Assembly: GCF_004348345.1 (NCBI RefSeq)
Contig: NZ_SMJZ01000062.1
Location: forward strand, 1 to 41,794
Reading direction: 5' to 3'
DNA length: 41,794 nucleotides
Origin: Nonomuraea longispora
Lineage (GTDB): Bacteria; Actinomycetota; Actinomycetes; Streptosporangiales; Streptosporangiaceae
This document shows positions 34,302 through 41,794 of this stretch, one piece after another. Every line of letters begins with the position of its first letter. Position 1 is the first letter of the stretch. The position numbers and the translations under genes are program-made. Below the pieces are notes generated by a model. The model worked only from the letters and a program-made list of their open reading frames with translations. It made no database searches and was not told where the DNA came from.

Positions 34302-36025
34302 GGTCGATCGAAGTGGGCGCACCGGGGCGCGGGCGTCGTGGCGGTGCTTCCCGGCCGCTCGGTGATCAGGTGCGCGACCCGCCCGCCGGAGCCCCAGCGC
34401 GGCCAGGCCCGGTCGCCGGAGGACGGCGTGCCGGTCCGCGCGAACGACGCCCAGGCGGCCACCATATCCCGGGCCACCGACAGCTGGGTCCGGGTGAGCG
34501 GCACGGGCTCGCCGTCCAGGTTGATCGGCTTGTCCCGTACGTCGAACAGGTACGCCAGCTCCGAGGCGTGCTGCGCCCCCGCGGGGAACCCCGGCAACGT
34601 CGGCACGAACGGCGGCGCGGTGTCGTCGCCGAAGACGTAGGCGTACACCTTCGTCCGGCGGGTCAGGGCATCGCCGTCCCTCGCGTGGGGGCAGGCGAAC
34701 ATGGCGTCGGTGTTGGGGGCGGCCCACGCCTCGCTCGGGGTGGCGTAGTCGTCCCTGGGGTACCGGCGGGCGATCTCCTCCGCCCTGCGGCCGAAGCCCT
34801 GACGGAGCAGTTCGGGGAGGTTCTCGTCGGTGACCGGCTCGCCGAGCAGGCTCATCACGCCGGCGAACACCAGCGCCTCCTTGCTGGTGTGCCCGGTGAG
34901 CACGGGCACGCGGGCGAAGTCGCCCTTGCGCAGCGCCCGCTCGGGGGAGAGGGGCAGCGCCGGGCCGCCGTACGAGGCCGCCCTGAACATCCCGGTGAGT
35001 TCCAGCAGCTCCTTGACCGGTTTGCCGCGCAGGCAACGGAGCGTCTTCGCCGCGTCCTTCCCCGCCGGGCAGCCCACCTGCCGCGCCGCCGAGCGGGTGG
35101 CGGCGTACGTCTCCTTCAGCGGGCGCCAGAACGACAGTTTCGGCGTGCCGGGACCGGTCGCGTTGGGCAGCAGGGCCGTGCCGCACGAGCCGCTCTGGAC
35201 GATGGCCCTGTGGAACAGGCCCTTGCCGCCGGGCGCGGTGAGCTGGCCGCACGTGGCGATGCCGCCGCCGGACTCGCCGAACAACGTCACGTTGCCCGGA
35301 TCGCCGCCGAAGGCCGCCGCGTTCCGCCGTACCCAGCGCAGCGCGGCCTGCTGGTCCTGCAGCCCGAACGTGCCGCCACCGGGCATGCCGGGCAGCGCGA
35401 CGTAGCCGAGCACGCCGAGCCTGAACTCCACGGTGACCACGACGACGTCGCCCTGGACGGCCAGGCGGCGCGGGTCGTAGTCGGCGCCGCGGCCCGCGGT
35501 GAAGCCGCCGCCGTGCAACCAGACCATCACCGGCCTGCCCGCGCCGCCCGACGCGCCCGAGCCGGCTTGGCCCGAGCCTGGTTGGCCGGAACCCGTCTTC
35601 CCGGAGCCCGCCTTCCGGGAGCCCGGTTCACCGGGGACAGGTGCGCTGGGGGCCGGCTTTCTGGGGACGGTGACGTCGAGGGTGAGGCAGTTCTCCTCCT
35701 CGCTGCTCTCCTTGGGGTTCTCGCTGGCCTGGGGGCAGGCGGGGCCGGACGTCGTCGCGTCGCGCACACCCTGCCACCGGGCGACGGGCCGGGGCGGGCG
35801 CCAGCGCAGGTCCCCGGTGGGCGGCTGGGCGTACGGGATACCGCGATATCGCACGACATCCCCGTCATGGACTCCTCGGATCCGTCCGCTGTCCAGCACC
35901 GCATCAGGACCGCCCGCACCGGCACCCCGCGCGGGCGTCGCGCCGCCCTGCGGCGTGGCGCAGCCCTGGGCGAGCAGGAGCGCCACGGCCCCCGCGACCA
36001 CCGTGTTCCGCCGTCTCATATCCAT
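34298..36025 (-). CDS. Carboxylesterase type B lipoprotein
   Basis: About 575 residues. Signal peptide with lipobox LLAQGC (C22 from ATG 36025); N-terminal GIPYAQPPTGDLRWRPP, oxyanion loop WLHGGGF, nucleophile elbow GESGGG (the usual form is GESAGG), and the family's NCLTLDV block. A low-complexity insert of GSGQ/GSGK units (about residues 130-165) interrupts the region before WLHGGG. The start is uncertain among GTG 36034, ATG 36025 and ATG 36019. It heads the operon with the histidine kinase and response regulator, so the two-component system may respond to, or control, an ester or lactone in the envelope. Confidence 0.85.
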   Translation of the reverse strand: MDMRRRNTVVAGAVALLLAQGCATPQGGATPARGAGAGGPDAVLDSGRIRGVHDGDVVRYRGIPYAQPPTGDLRWRPPRPVARWQGVRDATTSGPACPQASENPKESSEEENCLTLDVTVPRKPAPSAPVPGEPGSRKAGSGKTGSGQPGSGQAGSGASGGAGRPVMVWLHGGGFTAGRGADYDPRRLAVQGDVVVVTVEFRLGVLGYVALPGMPGGGTFGLQDQQAALRWVRRNAAAFGGDPGNVTLFGESGGGIATCGQLTAPGGKGLFHRAIVQSGSCGTALLPNATGPGTPKLSFWRPLKETYAATRSAARQVGCPAGKDAAKTLRCLRGKPVKELLELTGMFRAASYGGPALPLSPERALRKGDFARVPVLTGHTSKEALVFAGVMSLLGEPVTDENLPELLRQGFGRRAEEIARRYPRDDYATPSEAWAAPNTDAMFACPHARDGDALTRRTKVYAYVFGDDTAPPFVPTLPGFPAGAQHASELAYLFDVRDKPINLDGEPVPLTRTQLSVARDMVAAWASFARTGTPSSGDRAWPRWGSGGRVAHLITERPGSTATTPAPRCAHFDRP

Positions 36026-36184
36026 GACCCGCACGTTAGGAACGCCGCCCCGCCCGCCGGTACGGCCGGAGGTTGCGACCCTTCATCCAATGGTTGACAT
36101 CCGGCCGTCCGGAACGACGCGACCGCGTGACGCCGAGGACACGACGGGGATGCGCCAGGCCGGAGGAGAAGGCATGATCGCGGT

Positions 36185-36934
36185 GTGGGTTACGACGAGC
36201 TGATCCAGGAGGCGCTGGCCACGCCGTTCGAGGGCTGGGACTTCGCCGTGTTCGACGGCCGCATGACGGTGACGGGCGACCTGCCGTGGGACTACGCGGG
36301 CATGGTGCGCGAGCGGCTGCCCGGCACGGCTTCGCTTCTCGACCTGGGCACGGGAGGCGGCGAGCTGCTGGCGTCGCTGGCCCCGCTGCCGCCGCGCACG
36401 GTGGCCACCGAAGGGCACTCGCCGAACGTGCCGGTCGCCCGACGCCGCCTGGAGCCGCTGGGCGTCGAGGTGGTGGCGGCCGGTGGGGAGGGGACGCTAC
36501 CGCTCCCCACCGGGGCGTTCGAGCTGATCGTCGACCGGCACGAGGCGTACGACCCGCACGAGGTCCGCCGTCTCCTCGCCCCGGGGGGCACGTTCGTCAC
36601 CCAGCAGGTGGAGGGCCGCGACCTGGAGGAGATCAACGCGGCGCTGGGCGGGCCCCCGCACGAGGACGCGCGCTGGAACCTGGACACGGCCGTTGCGGGG
36701 CTGGCCGGCGCGGGCCTCGACGTCACCTGGCGGCAGGAGGCCGGCTACCCGGTCGCGATCGGCGACGTGGGCGCGCTCGTGTTGTACCTGCGAATCATCT
36801 CGTGGCAGGTGCCCGGCTTCGACGTGCACGACCAGGGCGACAGGCTGCGCGCCCTGCACGAGGAGATGGAGCGCGGCCACCCGCTACGGGCGACCGCCCG
36901 CCGTTTCGCCCTGGTCGCCCGCCGCCCGGGCTGA
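36185..36934 (+). CDS. SAM-dependent methyltransferase
   Basis: 249 residues. Class I fold with motif I LLDLGTGGGELL (about 51-62), E76 in VATEGHSPN, and post-motif LLAPGGTFVTQQ. The start GTG 36185 follows GGAGAAGG at a long spacing; no better start is in frame. It is divergent from the esterase operon. Substrate unknown. Confidence 0.85.
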   Translation: MGYDELIQEALATPFEGWDFAVFDGRMTVTGDLPWDYAGMVRERLPGTASLLDLGTGGGELLASLAPLPPRTVATEGHSPNVPVARRRLEPLGVEVVAAGGEGTLPLPTGAFELIVDRHEAYDPHEVRRLLAPGGTFVTQQVEGRDLEEINAALGGPPHEDARWNLDTAVAGLAGAGLDVTWRQEAGYPVAIGDVGALVLYLRIISWQVPGFDVHDQGDRLRALHEEMERGHPLRATARRFALVARRPG

Positions 36935-36968
36935 CCGCTCCCGCTTCGCGCCGGCGAGGGGACGGGGG

Positions 36969-37706
36969 TCAGTAGGTCCAGGCCTGGCGCAGTTCGGCCT
37001 GCCAGCCGTCGTTCGGGAAGTAGTTGTGGATGATGAACGCCGGCCCCATGCCCTTGGCGAAGATGTTGTCCCGCTTGTGCCGCAGTTCCAGAGGCCCGCC
37101 GACGTCGCCGTTGCCCCGGTTGTTGTCCTTCCAGATCTCGAACTGCTTGATGCAGGTTCGGCCCTTGAAGTACTTGTTGGCGCAAGTGGGCCCGGACGGC
37201 GGGAACCACACCTGCTTGTGGTAGAAGTCCACGTCGGTGCCGCCGGGGATGAGGATCTTCCCCCAGGCCTCGAGACAGTACGCCTCCGGCTGGACGGTCC
37301 ACTTCACATAGTGCTGCTTGCCGTCGAGCGACAGCAGCGGCTTCATGTTCTTGCAGTTGACGTCGCCGATCCGCTCCTTGGTGACGCGCTGCTTGAGCAT
37401 GCCTTCGCTGTTGCCGTAGCCGTCGAGCTTCACCCAGTCGCCGACGCGCTGGAACTTCTCGTAGTTGGCCGGCGGCCACTTGGCCGGGTCGCCCCACCTG
37501 ATGTGCGAGACGTTGCCGCCCTTCGGCTCCCATGCCCACTGGTTGCGCCACGAGCCAGACCAGAACTGGCCGGCGCTCTTGTCGAACATGCGGGAGAAAT
37601 CGCCGTACGTGCCGAGCCCGGCGGCGTGGGCGGGTGCGGCGCCGGCGACGAAGGCGAGGGCGAGGGCCGCGACGGCCACCGCCGACTTCCTGATAGCAGA
37701 GAACAT
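36969..37706 (-). CDS. Secreted protein, unknown function
   Basis: 245 residues. Signal peptide cleaved near residue 28 (AGAAPAHA), mature part rich in Trp, Lys, Gly and Asn (WSGSWRNQWAWEPKGGN), with cysteines VNCKNM, AYCLEAW, TCANKYF and TCIKQF that could form two disulfides. No family recognised. The pattern suggests a stable extracellular beta-rich domain. A 12-bp palindrome lies in its promoter region. Convergent with the methyltransferase. Confidence 0.75.
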   Translation of the reverse strand: MFSAIRKSAVAVAALALAFVAGAAPAHAAGLGTYGDFSRMFDKSAGQFWSGSWRNQWAWEPKGGNVSHIRWGDPAKWPPANYEKFQRVGDWVKLDGYGNSEGMLKQRVTKERIGDVNCKNMKPLLSLDGKQHYVKWTVQPEAYCLEAWGKILIPGGTDVDFYHKQVWFPPSGPTCANKYFKGRTCIKQFEIWKDNNRGNGDVGGPLELRHKRDNIFAKGMGPAFIIHNYFPNDGWQAELRQAWTY

Positions 37707-37754
37707 TCAGCCGAGGCTAGCGGCGAACATTGACCGGGCGTCCCACTTCAAGAA

Positions 37755-37766
37755 ACGGTTAACCGT
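37755..37766. promoter_or_regulatory. ACGGTTAACCGT palindrome
   Basis: A perfect 12-bp palindrome in the 75-bp gap between the WXG/LysM gene stop and the secreted-protein promoter. It is a candidate operator for the secreted protein, or a minor terminator element. Confidence 0.35.
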
Positions 37767-37781
37767 CAACGTTCCCGCACC

Positions 37782-39779
37782 TCAGCGGGGCTTCTCGCCG
37801 GTGGGGATCTCGGGGATGTCGAGGCGCCACCCGGGTTCGATGTGGTCGGGGGTGATGCCCTCGATGTCGTCGTTCGCCTCGTAGACGGTCTGCGCGTGGC
37901 GCGGGTCGCCGTACTCGTCCTCGGCGATGTGGCTCAGCGTGTCGCCGGGCGCCACGATCCGCTCCCCGCCGCCCGGCGTGGGCGGCGGCAGGGTCGGTAC
38001 GGGCGCCTCGGACGTCCAGTCGTCGTGCCCGGGGACGGACAACGGCGGGGTGTCGACCTGGCCGCGCGGCACGAGGCCGTAGGAGATCGTTCCGGGCAGA
38101 AGACCCAGCAGGCGGCCCTTCACGAACGGCGAGCCGTCCAGAAAGGCGCTGACCGGCTTGGAGCTGAAGTTCACCAGCCCCTGCGCGGGCACCCGCGCGG
38201 CCTTGGGCCAGTTGCTGATCTTGTTCAGGGCGGACTGGGGGTTCCACAACTGGAACTCCCGCGCCCTGGCCGACACGCTGTTCTTCGGCGCCCAGACGGT
38301 CGTGGGGTCGCCCGCGCCTCTCCCCACCACCGGCACGTACCCGTGCTTGGCCGGGTCCATCCAGGAGAAGAGGCGGCGGGGGGTGAACTGCGCGTTCATC
38401 GGCGTCAGCGGCTTCGACGGGTCCGCCGCCGACAGTCTGAGGTCCCACTTGTCCGCCTTGTGGAAAGCGTGGTGGCGCAGGCCGGTCCTGTCGCGTAGAA
38501 ACCGCGCGTACCCGCCGCCGAAGAGGGCACTGACGCCGCCGACGGTCAGGCCGTCCTTCAGCGCCGCCCCCAGCGGCTTGCCGTCGTAGAGCAGGCTGAG
38601 GCCGGTGCTGGCGCCCGCGTTGAGCGCCCCTTCGAGCCCGATGGCGAACGCCATCGGATGGTTCTGCGCCAGCCGCGCAACGGGGGCGAGGCCCTTCACG
38701 AAGCCGACCCCTCCGCCGAGGAGCGAGAGGCCGGTCAGTGTGCCGGCCATCTTGACGTTGATCCCCCACGGGTCCTCGCGTCCCCGCAAGGTGTTGGCCA
38801 GGCTGGAGTTGACGTAGTTGGTGCCCGCCACGAGCCCCGCGTTCTTCGCGTACGCCGACAGCACCGTGCGTCCGGCCTCCTTGGCTCCCAGCAGCCGCGT
38901 CCCGGAGCGGAGCCCCAGCATCCTGTTGAGGCGGAGGAGCATGGCGCCGAGTTTCGCGTGGCGGGTGGACAGCAGGAGCGCCACCCTGCCGAGCGCCTGC
39001 CGTGCCGCCAGCCGGTTGACGGCCCGCGCGCCCAGGCTCAGCGCCGCGCCCACCCCCACGGTCACCCCGAGGCTGGCCAGGAAGAGGGCGACGTACTTCT
39101 TGGTCTCCTGGGTGGCCTTGATCGCGTTGTCGATGATCGCCGCCGCCTCGTCGGCCCGCGCGGCCAGGTCGGGGAGGCCCGGCGTCTCGGTATTGCCTTC
39201 CGGCGGGTTCACGTGGGTGCGCCAGGTCTCGCGGAAGGCGTCGGCGGCGTCGCCCGCCCAGTCCGCCCGGCTCACGTGCGCCTCGATCGCGGAGATGTGC
39301 TTGTCGTGCACGTCTCTGAGGCTCTTCGCGGTGGCCAGGCAGCTCTCGCGCATCTGGGCGAGCTGCTCCTCGTACGCGCCGCCCATTCCGAGCATGTCCA
39401 GGGTGGCGTTCCAGATGATCGACACCGTGCCGGGGTCCGGTGGCTCGGCCGCCGTGGGCGCCGGCTGCGGTTCGGACCGCCCGCTGCCGGCCGCGTCGTA
39501 GGTGGCCGCGCCGGCCAGCAGCCCCTCGGCGAGCTGCACCAGGGTCGTCTCGCGCTTCCACAGGGCCGACGACAGGCCGTTGAAGAACGCCTCGTAGCCC
39601 TTGGCGAACTCGGCGGCGCCCTCCTCGATGAGGTCGTACGTGTCCACCTCGGGGGCGGCGCCGGCTTGGAACTCGCGCAGGACGCCGGACAGCGCGGCGG
39701 CCGTGTCGGCGCACGCCTTGCCAGCCTTGTGGAGCTCGTCGAGACCGCCGGGGCCGATGGAGACGAACCCTTGACTCAC
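37782..39779 (-). CDS. WXG-type / transmembrane / LysM protein
   Basis: 665 residues. N-terminal helical domains: one at about 1-110 and a second with the WXG-like turn ADWAGDAADAFRETW at about 170-190, as in type VII secretion substrates or WXG100 proteins. Two or three hydrophobic segments follow (about 215-245 and 310-345), then a Pro-rich linker and a C-terminal LysM domain (IVAPGDTLSHIAEDEYGD, then YEANDDIEGI). LysM binds peptidoglycan, so the C terminus is probably outside. GTG 39779 follows GGAAGG by 8 nt; the earlier open frame has no such site. Divergent from the YbaB gene, the pairing often seen in actinomycete type VII-like loci. Exact role unknown; no toxin motif was found. Confidence 0.75.
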   Translation of the reverse strand: MSQGFVSIGPGGLDELHKAGKACADTAAALSGVLREFQAGAAPEVDTYDLIEEGAAEFAKGYEAFFNGLSSALWKRETTLVQLAEGLLAGAATYDAAGSGRSEPQPAPTAAEPPDPGTVSIIWNATLDMLGMGGAYEEQLAQMRESCLATAKSLRDVHDKHISAIEAHVSRADWAGDAADAFRETWRTHVNPPEGNTETPGLPDLAARADEAAAIIDNAIKATQETKKYVALFLASLGVTVGVGAALSLGARAVNRLAARQALGRVALLLSTRHAKLGAMLLRLNRMLGLRSGTRLLGAKEAGRTVLSAYAKNAGLVAGTNYVNSSLANTLRGREDPWGINVKMAGTLTGLSLLGGGVGFVKGLAPVARLAQNHPMAFAIGLEGALNAGASTGLSLLYDGKPLGAALKDGLTVGGVSALFGGGYARFLRDRTGLRHHAFHKADKWDLRLSAADPSKPLTPMNAQFTPRRLFSWMDPAKHGYVPVVGRGAGDPTTVWAPKNSVSARAREFQLWNPQSALNKISNWPKAARVPAQGLVNFSSKPVSAFLDGSPFVKGRLLGLLPGTISYGLVPRGQVDTPPLSVPGHDDWTSEAPVPTLPPPTPGGGERIVAPGDTLSHIAEDEYGDPRHAQTVYEANDDIEGITPDHIEPGWRLDIPEIPTGEKPR

Positions 39780-39994
39780 ACGAACACCCTTCCCTGGAGA
39801 GGACTCGCGGACCCGGGACAGGCGGCCGGTGGCGTGCGCGTGCCGCCATCGGTAAGGCGTATTTCCCCGCCGGCTACTTGGTGGGAATGCTCCATTAATG
39901 TTCGTGTACGCGCAATCGATTTTGACACCCTTCAACTTTTTCCGAAGTGGACTCGGCCCGCCGTACTCTCCCCGCAGAAGAGCCGGGAGGTACG

Positions 39995-40396
39995 GTGAAC
40001 GACTTCGACCCCGAGGATCTGGAACGCATCACCGCGCGGGCGGAGGAGATGCTGTCCCGCGTCGAGGAGCTCAGGAGTGAGATCGACATGGCGGTCGGCC
40101 GCGGTGCGGCGGCCGACGGGCAGGTGCGTGTGACGGTCGGCCCCTCGGGCCGGCTGACGGAGGTCGAACTGGCGCCGCGGGCCATGCGCATGGACAGCCG
40201 GCGTCTGGCCGAGGCGATGTTGCGGGCCGCGCAGGAGGCCCAGGACGACGTGGCGCGGAAGGTGGAGGCGGTGATGGCGGGCACGCTCGGCGTGGGCCTG
40301 CCCGACGAGAACTTCGGCGATCTGCTGGAGTCGTACGAGACGTCGATGGAGGAACAGTTGCGCGCCATCGAGGATCGGCAGCGCGACGGGCGCTGA
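39995..40396 (+). CDS. YbaB/EbfC-family nucleoid-associated-like protein
   Basis: 133 residues. Central GQVRVTVGPSGRLTEVELAP with flanking amphipathic helices is the YbaB fold (DNA-binding or partner-binding). The leading coiled coil (AEEMLSRVEELRSEIDMAVGRG) and the acidic C-terminal extension are typical of the actinomycete paralogs next to WXG100 genes rather than the recR-linked YbaB. GTG 39995 follows GGGAGG by 4 nt. Divergent from the WXG/LysM gene. Confidence 0.85.
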   Translation: MNDFDPEDLERITARAEEMLSRVEELRSEIDMAVGRGAAADGQVRVTVGPSGRLTEVELAPRAMRMDSRRLAEAMLRAAQEAQDDVARKVEAVMAGTLGVGLPDENFGDLLESYETSMEEQLRAIEDRQRDGR

Positions 40397-40503
40397 CCGA
40401 CATTTCCAGGTTGTTTGAAGGAACGTTCTCAGGCACGGGCCCGGCCCTAGGGTGTGCGCGGATACGCACGTGCACAAATGTCGCGGGATGTGAATAAGTG
40501 GCC

Positions 40504-41794
40504 ATGAGGTGGCGGGGTGCGGCGGGGCGGCGCGTGGCGGGAGTCGTCGCGTCCGTGCTCGTCGCCGTGCTGGTGGGGGCCGGTCTGTTCCTGGGCTCGG
40601 GAGTGTCGAGCGCCCGGCCCAAGCTCTCCGACGTGGGAGCCTGGCTGGCCAGCGCGCTCAACGGCGAGGTCGTGCACGCCAACGGCCTGTCCGGGCAGGT
40701 GGACGGCCGGGTCGACCTGGCCTCCTCCGAGGGCGACGCGCTCAAGGTGGTGCAGGACGGCGACAACGTGCTCGTCGTCGACGAGTCCACGGGCAAGGTC
40801 AGCCGCATCGACTCCACCCAGCTGGAGGTCGCCCAGACCGGCAAGCTCGGCGCCGGCGGCATGGAGATCGTGATGGCGGCGGGCAAGGCGTACGCGCTGG
40901 ACCCGCGCGGCGGCACCGTCCAGCAGCTCGACCCGCTCACCGTGGCCACGGTCGGCGCGCCCATCACGCTGAAGCCGCCGTTCGGGCAGGCGGGCATCGA
41001 CAAGAACGGTACGCTCTGGGTGCCCGTCCCCGAGGAGGGCACGCTCGTCCAGATCAACGGCGCCCAGAAGGGCAAGGCCGTGACGGTCGGCGAGCCGGGC
41101 GACCCGCTCACGCTGACGATCGCGAACGGCGTGCCGCTGGTCACCAACTCCGCCCGCGCCTCCGCCATGGTGATCGGAGCGACCGGCACCCGGCTCGAGG
41201 TCAGCCTGCCCAGCACCGTCACCGACGCGGGCACCGGCGGACTGCTCGTACCGGCCGTGGCCGAGAGCAACGTCGTGCCCGTGCTGGCGCCCGCGCAGGG
41301 CGCGCTCGTCCTGGTCGACACGGCCAGCGGAGCCCTGACGACCGTCGCGGTGAAGGGCGGCAAGCTGGGCAGGCCGCAGGCGCTCGGCCGGCGGATCTAC
41401 ATCGCGAACGAGAGCACGGGCCGGCTCATCGTGTACGACACCGTGGCCAAGAAGTTCGAGCCGGAGAAGGTCGTCACGGGCAAGGCCGGGCCGCTGGAGG
41501 TCTTCGTCAAGGACGGGCTGCTCTGGGTGAACGACCAGTTCAGCGAGACAGCCCTGGTCATCCAGAAGGACGGCAGCGGCCACCGGGTCGGCAAGTACGA
41601 CGAGGCGCTCGGCCAGAAGGACACGCCCACGCCCCTGCCGATCCCCACCTACACGCCCACGGCGGTCCAGCCGACGGCCGTGCCGACCCGCTCGGCCGAG
41701 CGGCCCACGGGCACGCCGACGTCCGTCCCGACCAGGACGAAGACCGCGCAGCCGACGGTGACCGTCACGGCCACCCCCACCCCGACGCCGACCC
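40504..41794 (+). CDS. Membrane-anchored propeller-like secreted protein, partial (3' end outside window)
   Basis: 430 codons are open to the window edge. One N-terminal membrane segment (VAGVVASVLVAVLVGAGLFL) is followed by repeated beta-strand units (DGRVDLASSEGDALKVVQDG, IDSTQLEVAQTG, LYDPRGGTV-like) as in beta-propeller or Vgb-like repeats, then a Thr/Pro stalk (PTPLPIPTYTPTAVQPTAVP, PTRTKTAQPTVTVTATPTPT). Actinomycetes often carry such a protein, annotated as fibronectin type III, near MoxR/DUF58 and type VII-like genes. A nine-codon frame ATG 40478 to TGA 40507 overlaps this ATG (ATGA). In-frame GTG 40498 is an alternative start. Confidence 0.8.
   Translation, partial: MRWRGAAGRRVAGVVASVLVAVLVGAGLFLGSGVSSARPKLSDVGAWLASALNGEVVHANGLSGQVDGRVDLASSEGDALKVVQDGDNVLVVDESTGKVSRIDSTQLEVAQTGKLGAGGMEIVMAAGKAYALDPRGGTVQQLDPLTVATVGAPITLKPPFGQAGIDKNGTLWVPVPEEGTLVQINGAQKGKAVTVGEPGDPLTLTIANGVPLVTNSARASAMVIGATGTRLEVSLPSTVTDAGTGGLLVPAVAESNVVPVLAPAQGALVLVDTASGALTTVAVKGGKLGRPQALGRRIYIANESTGRLIVYDTVAKKFEPEKVVTGKAGPLEVFVKDGLLWVNDQFSETALVIQKDGSGHRVGKYDEALGQKDTPTPLPIPTYTPTAVQPTAVPTRSAERPTGTPTSVPTRTKTAQPTVTVTATPTPTPT

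Noticed and set aside
1..41794. tRNA genes, insertion sequences or CRISPR arrays
   Set aside because: No cloverleaf ends, transposase motifs, terminal repeats or regularly spaced repeats were found on reading through both strands.

Overview
The window is about 70% G+C, has GTG and TTG starts, 4-bp ATGA/GTGA gene overlaps and actinobacterial families throughout (PDWY-type cytochrome b, ROK, IclR and NarL regulators, WXG/LysM and YbaB proteins, lipobox-bearing L,D-transpeptidase). It looks like a chromosomal segment of a filamentous actinomycete, probably a Nonomuraea-like Streptosporangiaceae member; this placement is inference. There are no tRNA or rRNA genes, transposases or CRISPR arrays.

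Layout. 1-5.2 kb: a degenerate tandem repeat, a small membrane protein, a stand-alone qcrB-type cytochrome b flanked by two decayed gene ends (one clearly DUF4097), an L,D-transpeptidase lipoprotein and an HTH/SH3-like membrane protein. 5.4-12.2 kb: an FAH-family 2-keto-3-deoxy-acid dehydratase-like gene, then a leftward operon ROK regulator - SsuC/SsuB/SsuA-type ABC importer - formylglycine sulfatase. The operon ends in frame against the broken-off C-terminal domain of a beta-xylosidase/DUF1349-type protein. 12.4-18.1 kb: a complete oligopeptide-type (Dpp/Opp) ABC importer in one leftward operon.

18.3-29.8 kb: the most unusual part, a catabolic island. It holds an ACMSD-like amidohydrolase, a zinc alcohol dehydrogenase, a PaaK-like acyl-CoA ligase, two paralogous 279-residue SDRs, an IclR regulator, an MHS-type MFS symporter, a second amidohydrolase and an ABM-fold protein. 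It also holds a translationally coupled cassette of a small CPDC protein, a CGSC protein (Cys form of the UGSC selenoprotein family) and an unrecognised protein with a GWTDGLPVVP motif. Four copies of a 16-bp palindrome (about YTTYCGYRNSRYGAAA) each sit 40-41 bp from a -10-like hexamer, in front of the peptide-type importer, the alcohol dehydrogenase, the ligase and the CPDC/CGSC cassette. This is the pattern of one regulon, probably run by the IclR protein: import by ABC and MFS, CoA activation, SDR/ADH oxidation, amidohydrolase-type decarboxylation or hydrolysis, with a thiol-redox step whose chemistry is unknown.

30-41.8 kb: a proline iminopeptidase pseudogene with an internal deletion, a secreted small protein preceded by paired DnaA-box-like palindromes, a serine beta-lactamase-fold hydrolase with a strong operator-like palindrome, a coupled lipoprotein esterase/histidine kinase/response regulator operon, a methyltransferase, an unknown secreted protein, a divergent WXG-LysM / YbaB pair, and the start of a secreted propeller-like protein that runs off the window.
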